Positions 16,745 through 26,305 are shown, counted from the first letter of the stretch. The stretch: 48,378 nt of DNA from Balneolaceae bacterium (GCA_020832285.1 JAFIFB010000130.1:1-48378), one strand, 5' to 3'. Translations and numbers: made by a program. Notes: a model not told the origin generated them from the letters alone.

Positions 16745-18481
16745 TCAAAAAAGGTATGTAAGACCTACAAATCCCTGCAAGCCGCGTTCCCGGTAACCTT
16801 GCCAGAGTTGATAATCTTCATTTAAAAAATTCAATATTTTTGCATAAAATCCGAATTGATCAGTTAGTGACATTTCCAATTTGCCCCCCATTACCATAAA
16901 CGAAGACATATCTTCACCTGTGTGATCTACTCTTCCGCTGTTAAATTCACCCCAGCTCTCTATAAGTAACTGGCTTACCGGGCGCAGTGACAGTGTTGCT
17001 TTCAGTGAGAGGTTTTCAACAAAAGGAATCTTTTCATTTGTATCAGAGAAATTGGGTGTTTGCCAGTGTCCATCGGCCGTGAACCAGATAATATCGGGCC
17101 TCAGATCCTGCGTAAAACCGCCGTAGATTTTAAAAATATCTGCGTCTCTGAAACTGGCTGAATAATAGCCCTGGTTAATTTCTGAAATTCCCCCATGAGA
17201 CTCCCTCCTTTCGTAATAGAGGTAGTTGTTAATATCCTGATAAGAAACACCACCGATTATTTTAGTGCCATAAAAAGGTTCTAACTGAATTTCGGCCAGG
17301 GCAAGCATTTCATACTGATGCCGGATGGGAGACGCCATATCGAAAAACCGGTTTACCTGCTGTACCTGCGCTAACGAATAGTGATTAGCTGAACCAGACG
17401 CTTTCGCCCTGAAATTGAATCCTGTAAAAAATGTATGCTTGAATTCAACAGTTGGTGTAAAGTAAAGTTTAAAATCTTCTTCGGCATCCGTCACACCACT
17501 GATTCCGGCCTTGACTTTTAAATCGGTTTGATAATTAAAGAGGCGTTCAAAATGAGCCGAAAGGTTTGATACTCCCCATGATTGCATTTGCCCTCCAAGC
17601 GTCTCTATACCTCCTGATTTTGTCCGAAGGCTTACGCGATGATATTCGTCGACATTCCTGCCAAGACGTGTATATTCTCCTCCGGCATTTACACCCCACT
17701 CCGAAGCAGAGCCGTTAAGAAGTACAAGGTCCGAATCGTGTGTGAAATCGTTTATATAACCCGCTGCATCAACAATAACGCCACTAAGCGATGTTTGGGC
17801 TACATCGACTTTTGCAGATCCGCGAAAACCGGTAAGCGAAACACGAGTATTCGTATTCAGAAATTCTTCCCATTCGGTTCCAAGCTGCAACATGTGATTA
17901 AAATTGGAAACTGCCCCTGCAGTAAAGCGCAAGTTAGTCCGGTCGGAAATCCTGCTGTATGCATTGATGTTAGCCTCTGAATACCTGTAGGAGGTATCAA
18001 GATTTTCTGCCTCAGCATGACCATCGCTTGAAGTAAAATTTACATTTGCTGAAATCCAGTTTCTGTTGTTGATGCGGCCTATAGCGAAGAGATCAGCTTC
18101 CGGAGAAATTTCGCTTCCAATACCTCCCCTGAAAAAAATATATCTGGGATCGGCATAACCAAGCCGCTGGTAAACAGGAGCTTCGGGACGGTCAAGCTCT
18201 CCGATGGGTAAACTGGCAAGAATAGCCTCTTCATCCTCGATGAACGGAATTCGATCGGGGTCTGTCTGAAAAACGCGCGGGCGCGGATTAAACCCCAAAA
18301 TAGGCTGCCGGTTCAATCCGGGAAACCGTGCCTGAAACTGGCTCCGGATTTCGATATCCTGAGGGTCAATTTCCGGCAAAAGGGATTGTTCAGGGTCAGA
18401 TTGATCCTGCTGGGCGTGAACATCAATAGTTACGGCCCCTATCAAAACGACAAGAACAGTAAGAAAAAATAGTCGAATCAT
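16745..18481 (-). CDS. Outer-membrane beta-barrel protein, first gene of the TonB-ExbBD operon
   Basis: This is a 578-residue protein with a signal peptide (1-24, VHAQ). A periplasmic segment of about 100 residues follows, and then alternating short strands with aromatic girdle residues to the last residue (GFVGLTYLF), the usual end of an outer-membrane barrel. It lacks the plug domain and the first TonB box of classical TonB-dependent receptors and is shorter than them (normally 650-900), so it is more like a 16-18 strand porin-like or TonB-receptor-like barrel. It heads the operon with the HU, HU-SPOR, ExbB, ExbD and TonB genes at 4-bp spacing. Its substrate is unknown. I cannot assign a named family. 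Confidence 0.72.
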   Translation of the reverse strand: MIRLFFLTVLVVLIGAVTIDVHAQQDQSDPEQSLLPEIDPQDIEIRSQFQARFPGLNRQPILGFNPRPRVFQTDPDRIPFIEDEEAILASLPIGELDRPEAPVYQRLGYADPRYIFFRGGIGSEISPEADLFAIGRINNRNWISANVNFTSSDGHAEAENLDTSYRYSEANINAYSRISDRTNLRFTAGAVSNFNHMLQLGTEWEEFLNTNTRVSLTGFRGSAKVDVAQTSLSGVIVDAAGYINDFTHDSDLVLLNGSASEWGVNAGGEYTRLGRNVDEYHRVSLRTKSGGIETLGGQMQSWGVSNLSAHFERLFNYQTDLKVKAGISGVTDAEEDFKLYFTPTVEFKHTFFTGFNFRAKASGSANHYSLAQVQQVNRFFDMASPIRHQYEMLALAEIQLEPFYGTKIIGGVSYQDINNYLYYERRESHGGISEINQGYYSASFRDADIFKIYGGFTQDLRPDIIWFTADGHWQTPNFSDTNEKIPFVENLSLKATLSLRPVSQLLIESWGEFNSGRVDHTGEDMSSFMVMGGKLEMSLTDQFGFYAKILNFLNEDYQLWQGYRERGLQGFVGLTYLF

Positions 18482-18603
18482 ATGTTATAAGGAGTAATAA
18501 ACACTTAAAAAATAAACAATCATCCCTTAAAATTGTTTCTCAGAACGCAAAAACAATCACATGGAAGATACCATAACTTTTCAGAAAATTTAACAGCGAT
18601 CCC

Positions 18604-18640
18604 GTTTAAACCGAAAATTCCTGAATATTCCGGTTTAAAC
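18604..18640. repeat. Inverted repeat with 10-bp perfect arms
   Basis: GTTTAAACCG (18604-18613) and CGGTTTAAAC (18631-18640) are exact inverted copies, with a smaller ATTC-CT-GAAT symmetry at the centre. It lies between the end of the FtsK operon (stop at 18678) and the start of the TonB operon (18481), 123 bp upstream of the barrel ATG. With no T-run on the minus strand it could be an operator or a stem that ends or stabilises the upstream transcript. Confidence 0.6.
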
Positions 18641-18677
18641 TTCATTAACGTAATAAAGTACTATGAAATTATTCACT

Positions 18678-19676
18678 TTAACGGGTGGTTAAAGAATGGT
18701 ATTTATCCCACCATAGTGCCACAGGGCCAACTAAAAACACCAGCAAAACAGTTGAAGCATGCACAACAGTGGCGTAAGTGAGAGCCGTTGTGAGAGGAAT
18801 ATCATATAGAAGCCACATTCCCTGCTGCATAAAAAGGTGATAGGAACCAATGGCTGCTGGTGTGGGTATACTTACACCAATGGTTGAGACCATTGTAAGT
18901 ACAATTCCGCTGAGAATATTTAGTCCGTATTGCTGCTGAAGTTCCAGCATAAAAAATGGCAGGTAGGTCATCAGGATATAGCCGGTCCAGATGCCGACCG
19001 TAAGCAGCAAAAAAAAGGGCCAGTTTTTCACTTTATTCAGTGAAACCATTCCATCACTAAATGATTTGGCTGATTTCATCAATTTGGCAAGTACCGGATT
19101 TTGAATATCGGCTTTTTGATCGATCGCTATTACCACTCTGCGAAAAAGAAAAATGCATACAAAAAAAAGAACTATAACAAGCGGTGGAATGGAATAATGA
19201 TACCAATACCACTGATCAATACCGAAAATCTGCTGAAATCTGCCCAGATCTCCGAAAAAGATGATAATGGTGAGCAAAACCAAAAAAAGCATGGTAATGA
19301 AATCGAAAAGGCGTTCGGCTACGATCGTGCCCACAAGATTACTGGAACTTACCCCCTCTTTTTTTGCCACATACACCGGCCGGGATATTTCTCCCAGTCT
19401 CGGAACAAGGTTGTTTACGACATACCCCAGCATTACCCCGGCAAATAGTGTGCTACGACTGATTTTACCGTACTCATCGGGCATGAGCAGCTGCCAGCGT
19501 ACAGCACGGAGAAAATGGCTAACGATCAGTGCAAGCATAAAAAAAGGAAGCCAATACCACGTTACCGTACCGAACTGGGTCCATAGCTCCGAAAAGTCGA
19601 TATTCCGGAATGCGAGCCACATAAATAAACCCGCCACCAAAACCGATATGATAATGTTAACGGCTTTAACTCTCAT
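18678..19676 (-). CDS. Flippase-like / lysylphosphatidylglycerol synthase TM-region protein
   Basis: This is an integral membrane protein of 332 residues with about eight membrane helices. It belongs to the UPF0104/AglD2 family (lysylphosphatidylglycerol synthase TM-region-like). Family marks are FLRAVRWQLLM, VVNNLVPRLGEISRPVY, VAERLFDF and STIGVSIPTPAAIGSYH. Family members are thought to flip lipids or lipid-linked sugars; no synthase catalytic domain is present. Its start overlaps the LolA stop (TGATG), so it is translationally coupled to a lipoprotein-carrier gene and may act in the same envelope-building process. It is the last gene of the operon starting at gcvT. Confidence 0.85.
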   Translation of the reverse strand: MRVKAVNIIISVLVAGLFMWLAFRNIDFSELWTQFGTVTWYWLPFFMLALIVSHFLRAVRWQLLMPDEYGKISRSTLFAGVMLGYVVNNLVPRLGEISRPVYVAKKEGVSSSNLVGTIVAERLFDFITMLFLVLLTIIIFFGDLGRFQQIFGIDQWYWYHYSIPPLVIVLFFVCIFLFRRVVIAIDQKADIQNPVLAKLMKSAKSFSDGMVSLNKVKNWPFFLLLTVGIWTGYILMTYLPFFMLELQQQYGLNILSGIVLTMVSTIGVSIPTPAAIGSYHLFMQQGMWLLYDIPLTTALTYATVVHASTVLLVFLVGPVALWWDKYHSLTTR

Positions 19677-20284
19677 CAGGAACCATGCCGGAGGTCAATT
19701 TGCTCGGCACCATCCGGAGGCTGAAAGCGGAATGTTTCGGATGTTTCCTCGGTAAACCGGCCTGACTGAAAAAAAGTGGTAAGTTCGTTTTCTACCTGGT
19801 CAATCGCTTCGATTCTAAGCGGAAGGCCATCATGATCGAGCACGATAAGAACCTGCAGAAAAATAGAAAAAGGATCGTCGGAAGTGAGCAGTATGAGTGT
19901 TTCTGCACTATCGGAAGATTCATCAACAGCGTAAGAATCGTCAACACCCTGAAGCATACGGGAAGGGGCAAAATCGTCGTCTTCCTCCACATAATCACTA
20001 ACAATTACACGATTTTTCGCTGCATCATATACCCTGGAAATCTCTCCGTCCACAAGCATGGTGTTGTTGCCGCTGCGTATTTTATACCGGTCTTTACCCA
20101 CCCAGATAATACCTTCCGTAACCTGCTGCTCTCCGGTAAATGTATCGTTATATTCATGCACAAAAGTTGCCTCAAAAACCATCTGGTTTTCAAATGCATT
20201 TTTAAGGCGATCAAATTCGGGTGTTTCCTGGGCTAAACCAATTGCGGGAAGCAGCAAAAATATGGCCGGAATCATTATTTTCAT
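19676..20284 (-). CDS. LolA-like outer-membrane lipoprotein carrier
   Basis: This is a periplasmic protein of 202 residues with a signal peptide ending AIGLAQ. It has the LolA-like pattern: F-x-x-Q-M-V-F-E-A-T-F-V-H, EGIIWVGKDRYKIRS, NTMLVDGEISRVYD and a hydrophobic strand LPLRIEAIDQVEN. LolA carries lipoproteins from LolCDE to the outer membrane, which would serve the several lipoproteins of this window. The frame continues upstream into ftsK, but ATG 20284 fits best: it begins the signal peptide and comes 1 bp after the ftsK stop. Its TGA overlaps the next ATG. Confidence 0.82.
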   Translation of the reverse strand: MKIMIPAIFLLLPAIGLAQETPEFDRLKNAFENQMVFEATFVHEYNDTFTGEQQVTEGIIWVGKDRYKIRSGNNTMLVDGEISRVYDAAKNRVIVSDYVEEDDDFAPSRMLQGVDDSYAVDESSDSAETLILLTSDDPFSIFLQVLIVLDHDGLPLRIEAIDQVENELTTFFQSGRFTEETSETFRFQPPDGAEQIDLRHGS

Positions 20285-20285
20285 A

Positions 20286-22739
20286 TCAGACACCAAGTTC
20301 TTTAAAAATTTCATACAGTTCCTCTTCATCAGTAATTTTTACATCTCGCGCAGTACTTCCTTGAAACGGCCCTACAATATCGGCATTGTACAACTGATCA
20401 ATAATTCTTCCCGCCCGATTGTAACCGATTTTCAGTTTTCGCTGAAGTAAAGATACTGAACCCTGCTGATGCAGTACTACAACTTTGGCTGCTTCTTTAA
20501 AAAGTTCATCGATGTCATCGAGCGGATCAGGAATACCCGCATCTTCTTTTTCGACTACAGGAAGCGGAAAAGGTTTCTTATAGCCGCGCTGACTTCCGAT
20601 AAAAGAGGTAATTCTCTCCACTTCACTGGTTGATACGTAGGCATTCTGGATTCGTGTCATTCCAGCCCCGTTCGAAAACAGCATGTCTCCCTGCCCAACA
20701 AGCTGATCGGCTCCGCCTGTATCCAGGATGGTGCGTGAATCTACTTTAGATGCTACCTGATAGGCCATGCGTGCCGGAAAGTTGGCCTTGATCGTTCCGG
20801 TAATCACATTCACAGAGGGGCGCTGTGTGGCCACAACCAGATGAATACCAATAGCCCGTGCAAGCTGGGCAAGCCGTGCGATAGGTTCTTCTATCTGCTT
20901 TCCGGCCGTCATCATCAGGTCTGCAAGCTCATCGATAACCACAACGATGTAGGGAAGGTGCCGGTGGCCAAGCTCTTCATCCAGCTCTCCGTCATCAAAT
21001 TTATCGTTGTATGATTTCAGATCACGCACCATGGCCATTTTCAGCAGCTCATAGCGCTCATCCATCTCTTTGGTTACGCTCTGAAGAGTTTCAAGAGCTG
21101 CAGTGGTGTCGGTAACAATCGGTTCTTCTGAACCCGGCAGAACGGCAAGAAAATGGTTCTGGATATTTCGATAAAGTGAAAGTTCAATCTTTTTAGGATC
21201 AACCAAAACAAATTTCAGGTCATCCGGGTGGCATTTATAGAGCAGGCATGTGATCACCGTATTGATTCCCACCGATTTACCCGACCCTGTTGCGCCGGCT
21301 ATAAGCAGGTGAGGCATCCGGGTTAAATCGATCATAAATACTTCGTTTTCGATGGTTTTGCCCATTGCCACAGGAAGTTCGTAATCGGTCTCTACAAACT
21401 TTTTGGTATTGATAACAGATTTGATGTAGACGGTTTCACGTGTCTTGTTAGGCACTTCAATACCCACCGCAGAACGGCCCGGTATAGGCGCTATGATCCG
21501 AAGACCGTGAGCTGCTGTCGCCATTTTCAAGTCGTTGGCATAGCTTTCGATCTTGCTGATTTTCACATCCGGGGCAGGCTCAATTTCGTACAGCGTTACG
21601 GTAGGCCCTACAATAGCGTTGATACTTAGAATCTCAATTTTGTGGCGCTTAAGCTTTTCCAGAATAATCTTTTTGTTGAGCTTGATCTCTTCAAGGTCAA
21701 CCTCATTCCCTTCATTCGGCGGGGAATCCAGCAGATCGATTCCCGGAAACTTGTACTTGATAACCGGCACTTCACTCGCTTTTACCTTGTTTTGGCGATC
21801 CAGTTCGCGTGCGTCTGCCTCTTCATCTCCTTTACCCACATACACCGAAATTTTTACATCATTTTCGGTTTCCTCATCAAGATTTTTGGATCTTTCTTTT
21901 TCGAGTATCGCTCGTGATGGTTTGTTTTCCAGCCCGGCACTCTCTTTTTTGCGTTCCAGTTCACGCTGGCGGTCTGCCTCCTGCGATCGTTCTAAAATAT
22001 CATCAATTGAAGATGCAGGCCGGGTTTCTTCTGTTTTTTCGGAAAAACTGTTTTTCTGAACTGCATCAGCCTCCTGCCTCTGTTTGATGGCCTGCATTTT
22101 TTTCTTCTGCTGTTTTTTCTGTTCACGCTTTTCGCTAAATCCTTCGAACCAGTTTCTCGTCCTGTCGATTGTGATCTGAATGTCGCGGTCAATCATAACA
22201 ATCAGAGAAATGAGCAGCAAAACAAACAGAATAATAACAGAGCCGATGCCTGTAATATTTTGAAGAATTTGTGCAATAAAAATCCCGGAATTACCACTCA
22301 GCGCCACCGAATAGGCTTCAAATTCTATATAGAACCAGCCAAGAATCGCAGAGAGGAGCACCAGCATCCAAAACCCATAGGCCACAGGCCATATAAGCTC
22401 ACCAAGATCGTGAAGCCGGAAAACAAACCACCCCAGGGCAAAAATAATGATCGGAATGAGCAGGCTGATATATCCGAATAGCGTGTAAACAAATAGAAAT
22501 GACAGGTAGGCACCAGATACACCAAGCCAGTTATGCACCCGCATTGCAGGCCCCTGATCAATCGTCAAAATTGAATCGTAGGAAAGTGATTTTACAAGTG
22601 CATAGTCATCCGGATGGTACGAAGCGATGCTCAGTAGCAGCAATATTGAAATTGCCATTATCAGGATTCCGGTAATTTCCATTTTACGGGTATAATCGAA
22701 ACTACCGAAAAACCGGTTTGAACGTTTTTTTTTAGCCAT
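20286..22739 (-). CDS. ftsK: DNA translocase FtsK/SpoIIIE
   Basis: This septum-located DNA pump clears and sorts chromosome ends before division. The 817-residue protein has an N-terminal membrane domain with four or five helices (about 22-185), a charged linker (200-320, rich in Glu, Lys and Arg) and then the motor. Walker A GATGSGKS is at 482-489 and Walker B VVVIDELADLMM around 599-610, followed by ATQRPSVNVITGTIKANFPARMA, cut here into its well-known parts. The winged-helix gamma domain (about 745-817, SLLQRKLKIGYNRAGRIID) would read orienting sequences such as KOPS. The length is close to that of SpoIIIE rather than E. coli FtsK. It overlaps comB by 8 bp and is followed by lolA 1 bp later. 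Confidence 0.95.
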   Translation of the reverse strand: MAKKKRSNRFFGSFDYTRKMEITGILIMAISILLLLSIASYHPDDYALVKSLSYDSILTIDQGPAMRVHNWLGVSGAYLSFLFVYTLFGYISLLIPIIIFALGWFVFRLHDLGELIWPVAYGFWMLVLLSAILGWFYIEFEAYSVALSGNSGIFIAQILQNITGIGSVIILFVLLLISLIVMIDRDIQITIDRTRNWFEGFSEKREQKKQQKKKMQAIKQRQEADAVQKNSFSEKTEETRPASSIDDILERSQEADRQRELERKKESAGLENKPSRAILEKERSKNLDEETENDVKISVYVGKGDEEADARELDRQNKVKASEVPVIKYKFPGIDLLDSPPNEGNEVDLEEIKLNKKIILEKLKRHKIEILSINAIVGPTVTLYEIEPAPDVKISKIESYANDLKMATAAHGLRIIAPIPGRSAVGIEVPNKTRETVYIKSVINTKKFVETDYELPVAMGKTIENEVFMIDLTRMPHLLIAGATGSGKSVGINTVITCLLYKCHPDDLKFVLVDPKKIELSLYRNIQNHFLAVLPGSEEPIVTDTTAALETLQSVTKEMDERYELLKMAMVRDLKSYNDKFDDGELDEELGHRHLPYIVVVIDELADLMMTAGKQIEEPIARLAQLARAIGIHLVVATQRPSVNVITGTIKANFPARMAYQVASKVDSRTILDTGGADQLVGQGDMLFSNGAGMTRIQNAYVSTSEVERITSFIGSQRGYKKPFPLPVVEKEDAGIPDPLDDIDELFKEAAKVVVLHQQGSVSLLQRKLKIGYNRAGRIIDQLYNADIVGPFQGSTARDVKITDEEELYEIFKELGV

Positions 22740-23469
22740 TCGTAAGGGTAATCATCCCTTCTTTTAAACGAGGTATTATTTCAGTGGTGTCGACCTGGCA
22801 GCAATAATTTATATCATCATCACCAATCAGTTTTTTGAGCCTTGAAGCATGGTTCGACTGATGTATTGAAGCCAATATATCTTCACCATATTTATCAAAA
22901 AGGCCAAATGCCACTTTCGTACCATCACGCGCATCATCTGGCAGTTTACCATCACTGAGAGCGTGAGTAATATTTCCGGCCAAAAGCAAATCTTCAAAGG
23001 CAAGTCGCCCCTTCCAGCCTGCACAAACCAAAACAATATCCTGACTTTGGTTTTTAAGCTCATCTATAATAGCAGATACATTCAGGAAAGCTGCAATATA
23101 AATATTTGCAGAACCAATTGATTTTTTTATCGCCTTGGTGCCATTGGTAGTATTAAATATCAAAGTTTTTCCGCCTACAAGCTCATTGGAATATTCAAAC
23201 GGAGAGTTACCAAGATCGTAACCATCTATTTTAATACCGTCTTTTTCACCACAAAGCAAATAATTTTCCGAGTCAACATTCTGGGCAATTTTACTCGCCT
23301 CGCCCATATCTGCGACAGGAATAATTGCTTTTGCACCGTTCATCAATGCAGTTATAATGGTTGAAGATGCCCGCAGCACATCAATAACAACCACTGTTTT
23401 GTTCCTGAGCTCATCTTCCTGGAATGAGTGAATGGAATTGAATACGTCTAATGTTTGTAAATTTACCAT
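22732..23469 (-). CDS. comB: 2-phosphosulfolactate phosphatase family protein (ComB)
   Basis: This is a 245-residue cytoplasmic protein of the ComB family. The motif VVVIDVLRASSTIITAL is at the N-terminus, with LCGEKDG, the LGNSPFEY segment, FNTTNGTKAI, VCAGWKG and FEDLLLAG, all characteristic. In methanogens the enzyme removes phosphate from 2-phospho-3-sulfolactate on the way to coenzyme M. Many bacteria carry the family without the rest of that pathway, so its true substrate here is unknown. It lies between gcvT (12 bp gap) and ftsK (8 bp overlap), which suggests co-transcription rather than a shared pathway. Confidence 0.9.
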   Translation of the reverse strand: MVNLQTLDVFNSIHSFQEDELRNKTVVVIDVLRASSTIITALMNGAKAIIPVADMGEASKIAQNVDSENYLLCGEKDGIKIDGYDLGNSPFEYSNELVGGKTLIFNTTNGTKAIKKSIGSANIYIAAFLNVSAIIDELKNQSQDIVLVCAGWKGRLAFEDLLLAGNITHALSDGKLPDDARDGTKVAFGLFDKYGEDILASIHQSNHASRLKKLIGDDDINYCCQVDTTEIIPRLKEGMITLTNG

Positions 23470-23481
23470 CTAAAGATTTAG

Positions 23482-24579
23482 TTATTTTTTTAAAAACGGG
23501 GGCTTGGCCACAATTGCTTCTGCCCGCCTTTTCCTGATATGTATATAAATTTTTTCGCCTTCTACGGCTTTTTCAGTTTCTATGTAACCCATACCTATTC
23601 CTTTATTTAAGGATATGGATTGAGTTCCGCTTGTTACAAAACCGATCTTTTTTTCTTTCTCATTACTGATTTCATAACCGGCTCTGGGTACATTTCTGGG
23701 TTCCAATACTTCAAAACCCATAAGTTTTCGGCTTGTTCCTTCCCTTTTTTGCTTTAAAAGTACTTCTTTTCCGATAAAACTTCCTTTCTCAAATTTGGTA
23801 AGCCACCCCATTCTTGCTTCGAGCGGTGTGGTATCTTTTGAAATATCATTTCCGTAGAGAGCGTAACCCATCTCAAGTCGCAGCGTATCACGTGAACCCA
23901 GCCCGGCCGGTTCAAGTTTATGATCTTTTCCGGTGCTCATCAATTCACTCCATATTTTTACCGGATCTGCTTTTTTTGTATTGATATAAAGTTCAAATCC
24001 TTTTTCGCCGGTATATCCGGTTGCTGATATAATCACATCCTTTTCACCCGCTACGGTGCCGGTTTCAAATGTATAAAATTTAATTCCTTCTGGATTCACA
24101 TCTGTAAGGTTCTCGAGAATTTTCACAGATTCCGGCCCTTGCAGTGCAATCAGTGCGATCTGTTCAGACCGGTTTTCTATGACCGCATTCATACTGTTTT
24201 GTTTTTTTATCCAATCCAGGTCTTTATCGATGTTTGAAGCATTTACCACCAGCATATAGCTTTCATCACCAAGCATATAAATAAGTAAATCATCCACAAT
24301 TCCGCCATCCTCGTAACACATTGCCGTGTACTGGGCTTTGCCCGGAACAAGTGATGAAGCATCGTTAATTGTGACTTTTTGAATCAAATCCAGAGCATTC
24401 GGTCCGGAAATAAAAAATTCACCCATATGAGATACATCGAACAATCCTGCATGTTCCCTCACCGCCAGATGTTCCTGCTTGATACCGCTATACTGAACCG
24501 GCATCTCAAACCCACCAAAATCGATCAGTTTTGCATTAAGCTTTAAATGTTCAGAATAGAGCGGTGTGCGTTTTACCAT
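23482..24579 (-). CDS. gcvT: Aminomethyltransferase, glycine cleavage T protein
   Basis: This 365-residue enzyme transfers the methylene group from the aminomethyl-lipoyl H protein to tetrahydrofolate and releases ammonia, in the glycine cleavage system. Family motifs are visible: TPLYSEHLKLNAKLIDFGGF, GLFDVSHMGEF, YTAMCYEDGGIVDDLLIY, IALIALQGPES, ATGYTGEKGFELY, AGLGSRDTLRLEMGYALYG and IGFVTSGTQS near the C-terminal barrel. The length is usual. No gcvH or gcvP is in the window. It is the first gene of the operon that continues to comB, ftsK, lolA and the flippase-like gene. Confidence 0.95.
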   Translation of the reverse strand: MVKRTPLYSEHLKLNAKLIDFGGFEMPVQYSGIKQEHLAVREHAGLFDVSHMGEFFISGPNALDLIQKVTINDASSLVPGKAQYTAMCYEDGGIVDDLLIYMLGDESYMLVVNASNIDKDLDWIKKQNSMNAVIENRSEQIALIALQGPESVKILENLTDVNPEGIKFYTFETGTVAGEKDVIISATGYTGEKGFELYINTKKADPVKIWSELMSTGKDHKLEPAGLGSRDTLRLEMGYALYGNDISKDTTPLEARMGWLTKFEKGSFIGKEVLLKQKREGTSRKLMGFEVLEPRNVPRAGYEISNEKEKKIGFVTSGTQSISLNKGIGMGYIETEKAVEGEKIYIHIRKRRAEAIVAKPPFLKK

Positions 24580-25174
24580 TTCAGATTATTACACTTATTT
24601 TTTCTTTTTAGCGCCTCAAGAAAGATAAAATCAATCGGCTGAATAGTCACGTAAACATAAACTATTCTCAACAAAAAAGTTGGCTTTATGAAAATCTGGT
24701 TTGTATTCGATTTTCGGCTTGAAGACCAGGTATATAATTCAAAATGTCACCGGTCATTTGTTTTAGCCTCCATTCTTCACAAAAAAATAGTTGATATATT
24801 TTATTACTATATCCAATCAGATAAGGCACATCAAAAAATTTCTTGGTGAATAATGCATGCCAGTGAACGAAGAAAATTCACAGGATTCAAATTGAATTGA
24901 TACTTTCTACTTGGGTCGGAATATCTGATTACTACTCAAATATGATGATCGCAAGCGTCTCGTGTTTCAAATTTTTTTTTAATCCCTAAAAGTTAATCAA
25001 TATTCCCAATTTAAAACAACATCGGGAATGATTTGATTTTATACCGGCGTTTAGATTGCTTCGAATTCTCAGTATCTTTGAGAGTTCAAATCGAACTGCT
25101 TCAGATCTTCAAAATGATACTGAACCAGGGAAACAATTTAATTACTGTAAAATAAATCAGGACATCCATCTTTT
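24580..25174. other. Divergent promoter region between gcvT and mrp, 595 bp
   Basis: AT-rich and without a credible gene. A possible Bacteroidetes-type -7 element, TATCTTTG at 25073-25080, precedes mrp by about 95 bp; the nearest upstream TTG is only 14 bases away, shorter than the usual spacing, so this is weak. A small perfect palindrome (ATTCAA-A-TTGAAT) lies near 24884-24896, and a run of ten T is near 24970. Confidence 0.5.
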
Positions 25175-26305
25175 ATGTCTATACACAAAGAACAGGTAAA
25201 GAGTGCACTGGCTCATGTAATTCATCCGGAGTTTAATAAAGACCTGATTACCCTCGGCCTGATCCAGGACCTAATCACACAAGACAAATTTGTTTCTTTT
25301 ACCCTTGAGCTTCCCGAAAAAAACGATCAGCTCGCAGAACGGCTCAAAAAAGAGTGTGCTGAAGCCATTCGTAAGTATGTAGATGCAGAAGCCGTGCTGG
25401 ATGTTACAATTGGAATAAATATTTCCAAACAGCGGGAACTGGGAAACAGCGGCCAGCAGGAACCTCAACAGCAAACCCGGCAAGAACCTGTGCTTGGAGG
25501 GGTTAAAAATGTGATTGCCGTAGCCTCCGGGAAAGGCGGTGTCGGGAAATCAACTGTAGCCGCAAATCTTGCGGTTGCACTCGCACAGACCGGGGCAAAA
25601 GTTGGCCTTTTGGACACAGACATCTACGGGCCCAGCGTACCTACCATGTTCGGCGTAACAGAACGGCCCAATATCACCACTCAAAAAAAACTGGTGCCAA
25701 TCAAGAAACATGGTGTTCATCTCGTATCAATGGGCTTCCTGGTGGATACCGACCAGGCCATGATATGGCGCGGACCAATGGTTACCAGTGCCGTAAAACA
25801 ATTTATGCAGGAAGTTGAGTGGGGTGAACTGGATTATATGATCCTTGATCTGCCACCCGGAACCGGAGATATTCAGCTCACGATCGTACAAACCGTTCCT
25901 CTTACCGGTGCCGTGATCGTTTCCACCCCGCAAACCGTGGCACTTGATGACGCCAGAAAAGGTGTGGCCATGTTCAACAAAGTAAATGTTCCGGTCCTCG
26001 GTATCATCGAAAATATGGCCTATTTCGTACCTGATGACATGCCTGAGAAAAAGTACTATATCTTCGGGAAACACGGTGCACGGAAACTGGCCCAGAAACT
26101 GGAAGTTCCTTTCCTTGGAGAGATACCACTGCGGGAAATAATACGTGAAACCAGTGATTCGGGAACGCCCATTGTAGCGGCTGATCCGGCTTCTCCTTCA
26201 TCTATCGGCCTGAAGGAAATTGCCAACCGAATACAGCAATCACTGGCCATCCGCATCAGCGAGCTGGATCAAACCGAAAAAGTTGAGATTAAAATTCGTC
26301 CCTGA
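25175..26305 (+). CDS. mrp: Mrp/NBP35-type iron-sulfur cluster carrier ATPase
   Basis: This is a 376-residue P-loop ATPase of the Mrp/ApbC family, thought to load or carry Fe-S clusters. The N-terminal 80 residues form a MIP18/DUF59-like domain. A Gln-rich linker leads to the deviant Walker A GKGGVGKST (119-127), switch region DTDIYGPSVPTMFG, DLPPGTGDIQLT and the STPQTVALDDARKG segment. The usual C-terminal CxxC pair that bridges a cluster between two subunits is missing: the corresponding stretch reads ENMAYFVPDDMPEKKYYIFG, as in several Bacteroidetes-type Mrp proteins. A TlpA-like gene follows 50 bp downstream on the same strand. Confidence 0.9.
   Translation: MSIHKEQVKSALAHVIHPEFNKDLITLGLIQDLITQDKFVSFTLELPEKNDQLAERLKKECAEAIRKYVDAEAVLDVTIGINISKQRELGNSGQQEPQQQTRQEPVLGGVKNVIAVASGKGGVGKSTVAANLAVALAQTGAKVGLLDTDIYGPSVPTMFGVTERPNITTQKKLVPIKKHGVHLVSMGFLVDTDQAMIWRGPMVTSAVKQFMQEVEWGELDYMILDLPPGTGDIQLTIVQTVPLTGAVIVSTPQTVALDDARKGVAMFNKVNVPVLGIIENMAYFVPDDMPEKKYYIFGKHGARKLAQKLEVPFLGEIPLREIIRETSDSGTPIVAADPASPSSIGLKEIANRIQQSLAIRISELDQTEKVEIKIRP

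Noticed and set aside
25056-25080. A full Bacteroidetes-type promoter before mrp
   Set aside because: The -7 match TATCTTTG is present but the nearest TTG is about 14 bases upstream, not 19-21; only the weak -7 element is mentioned.
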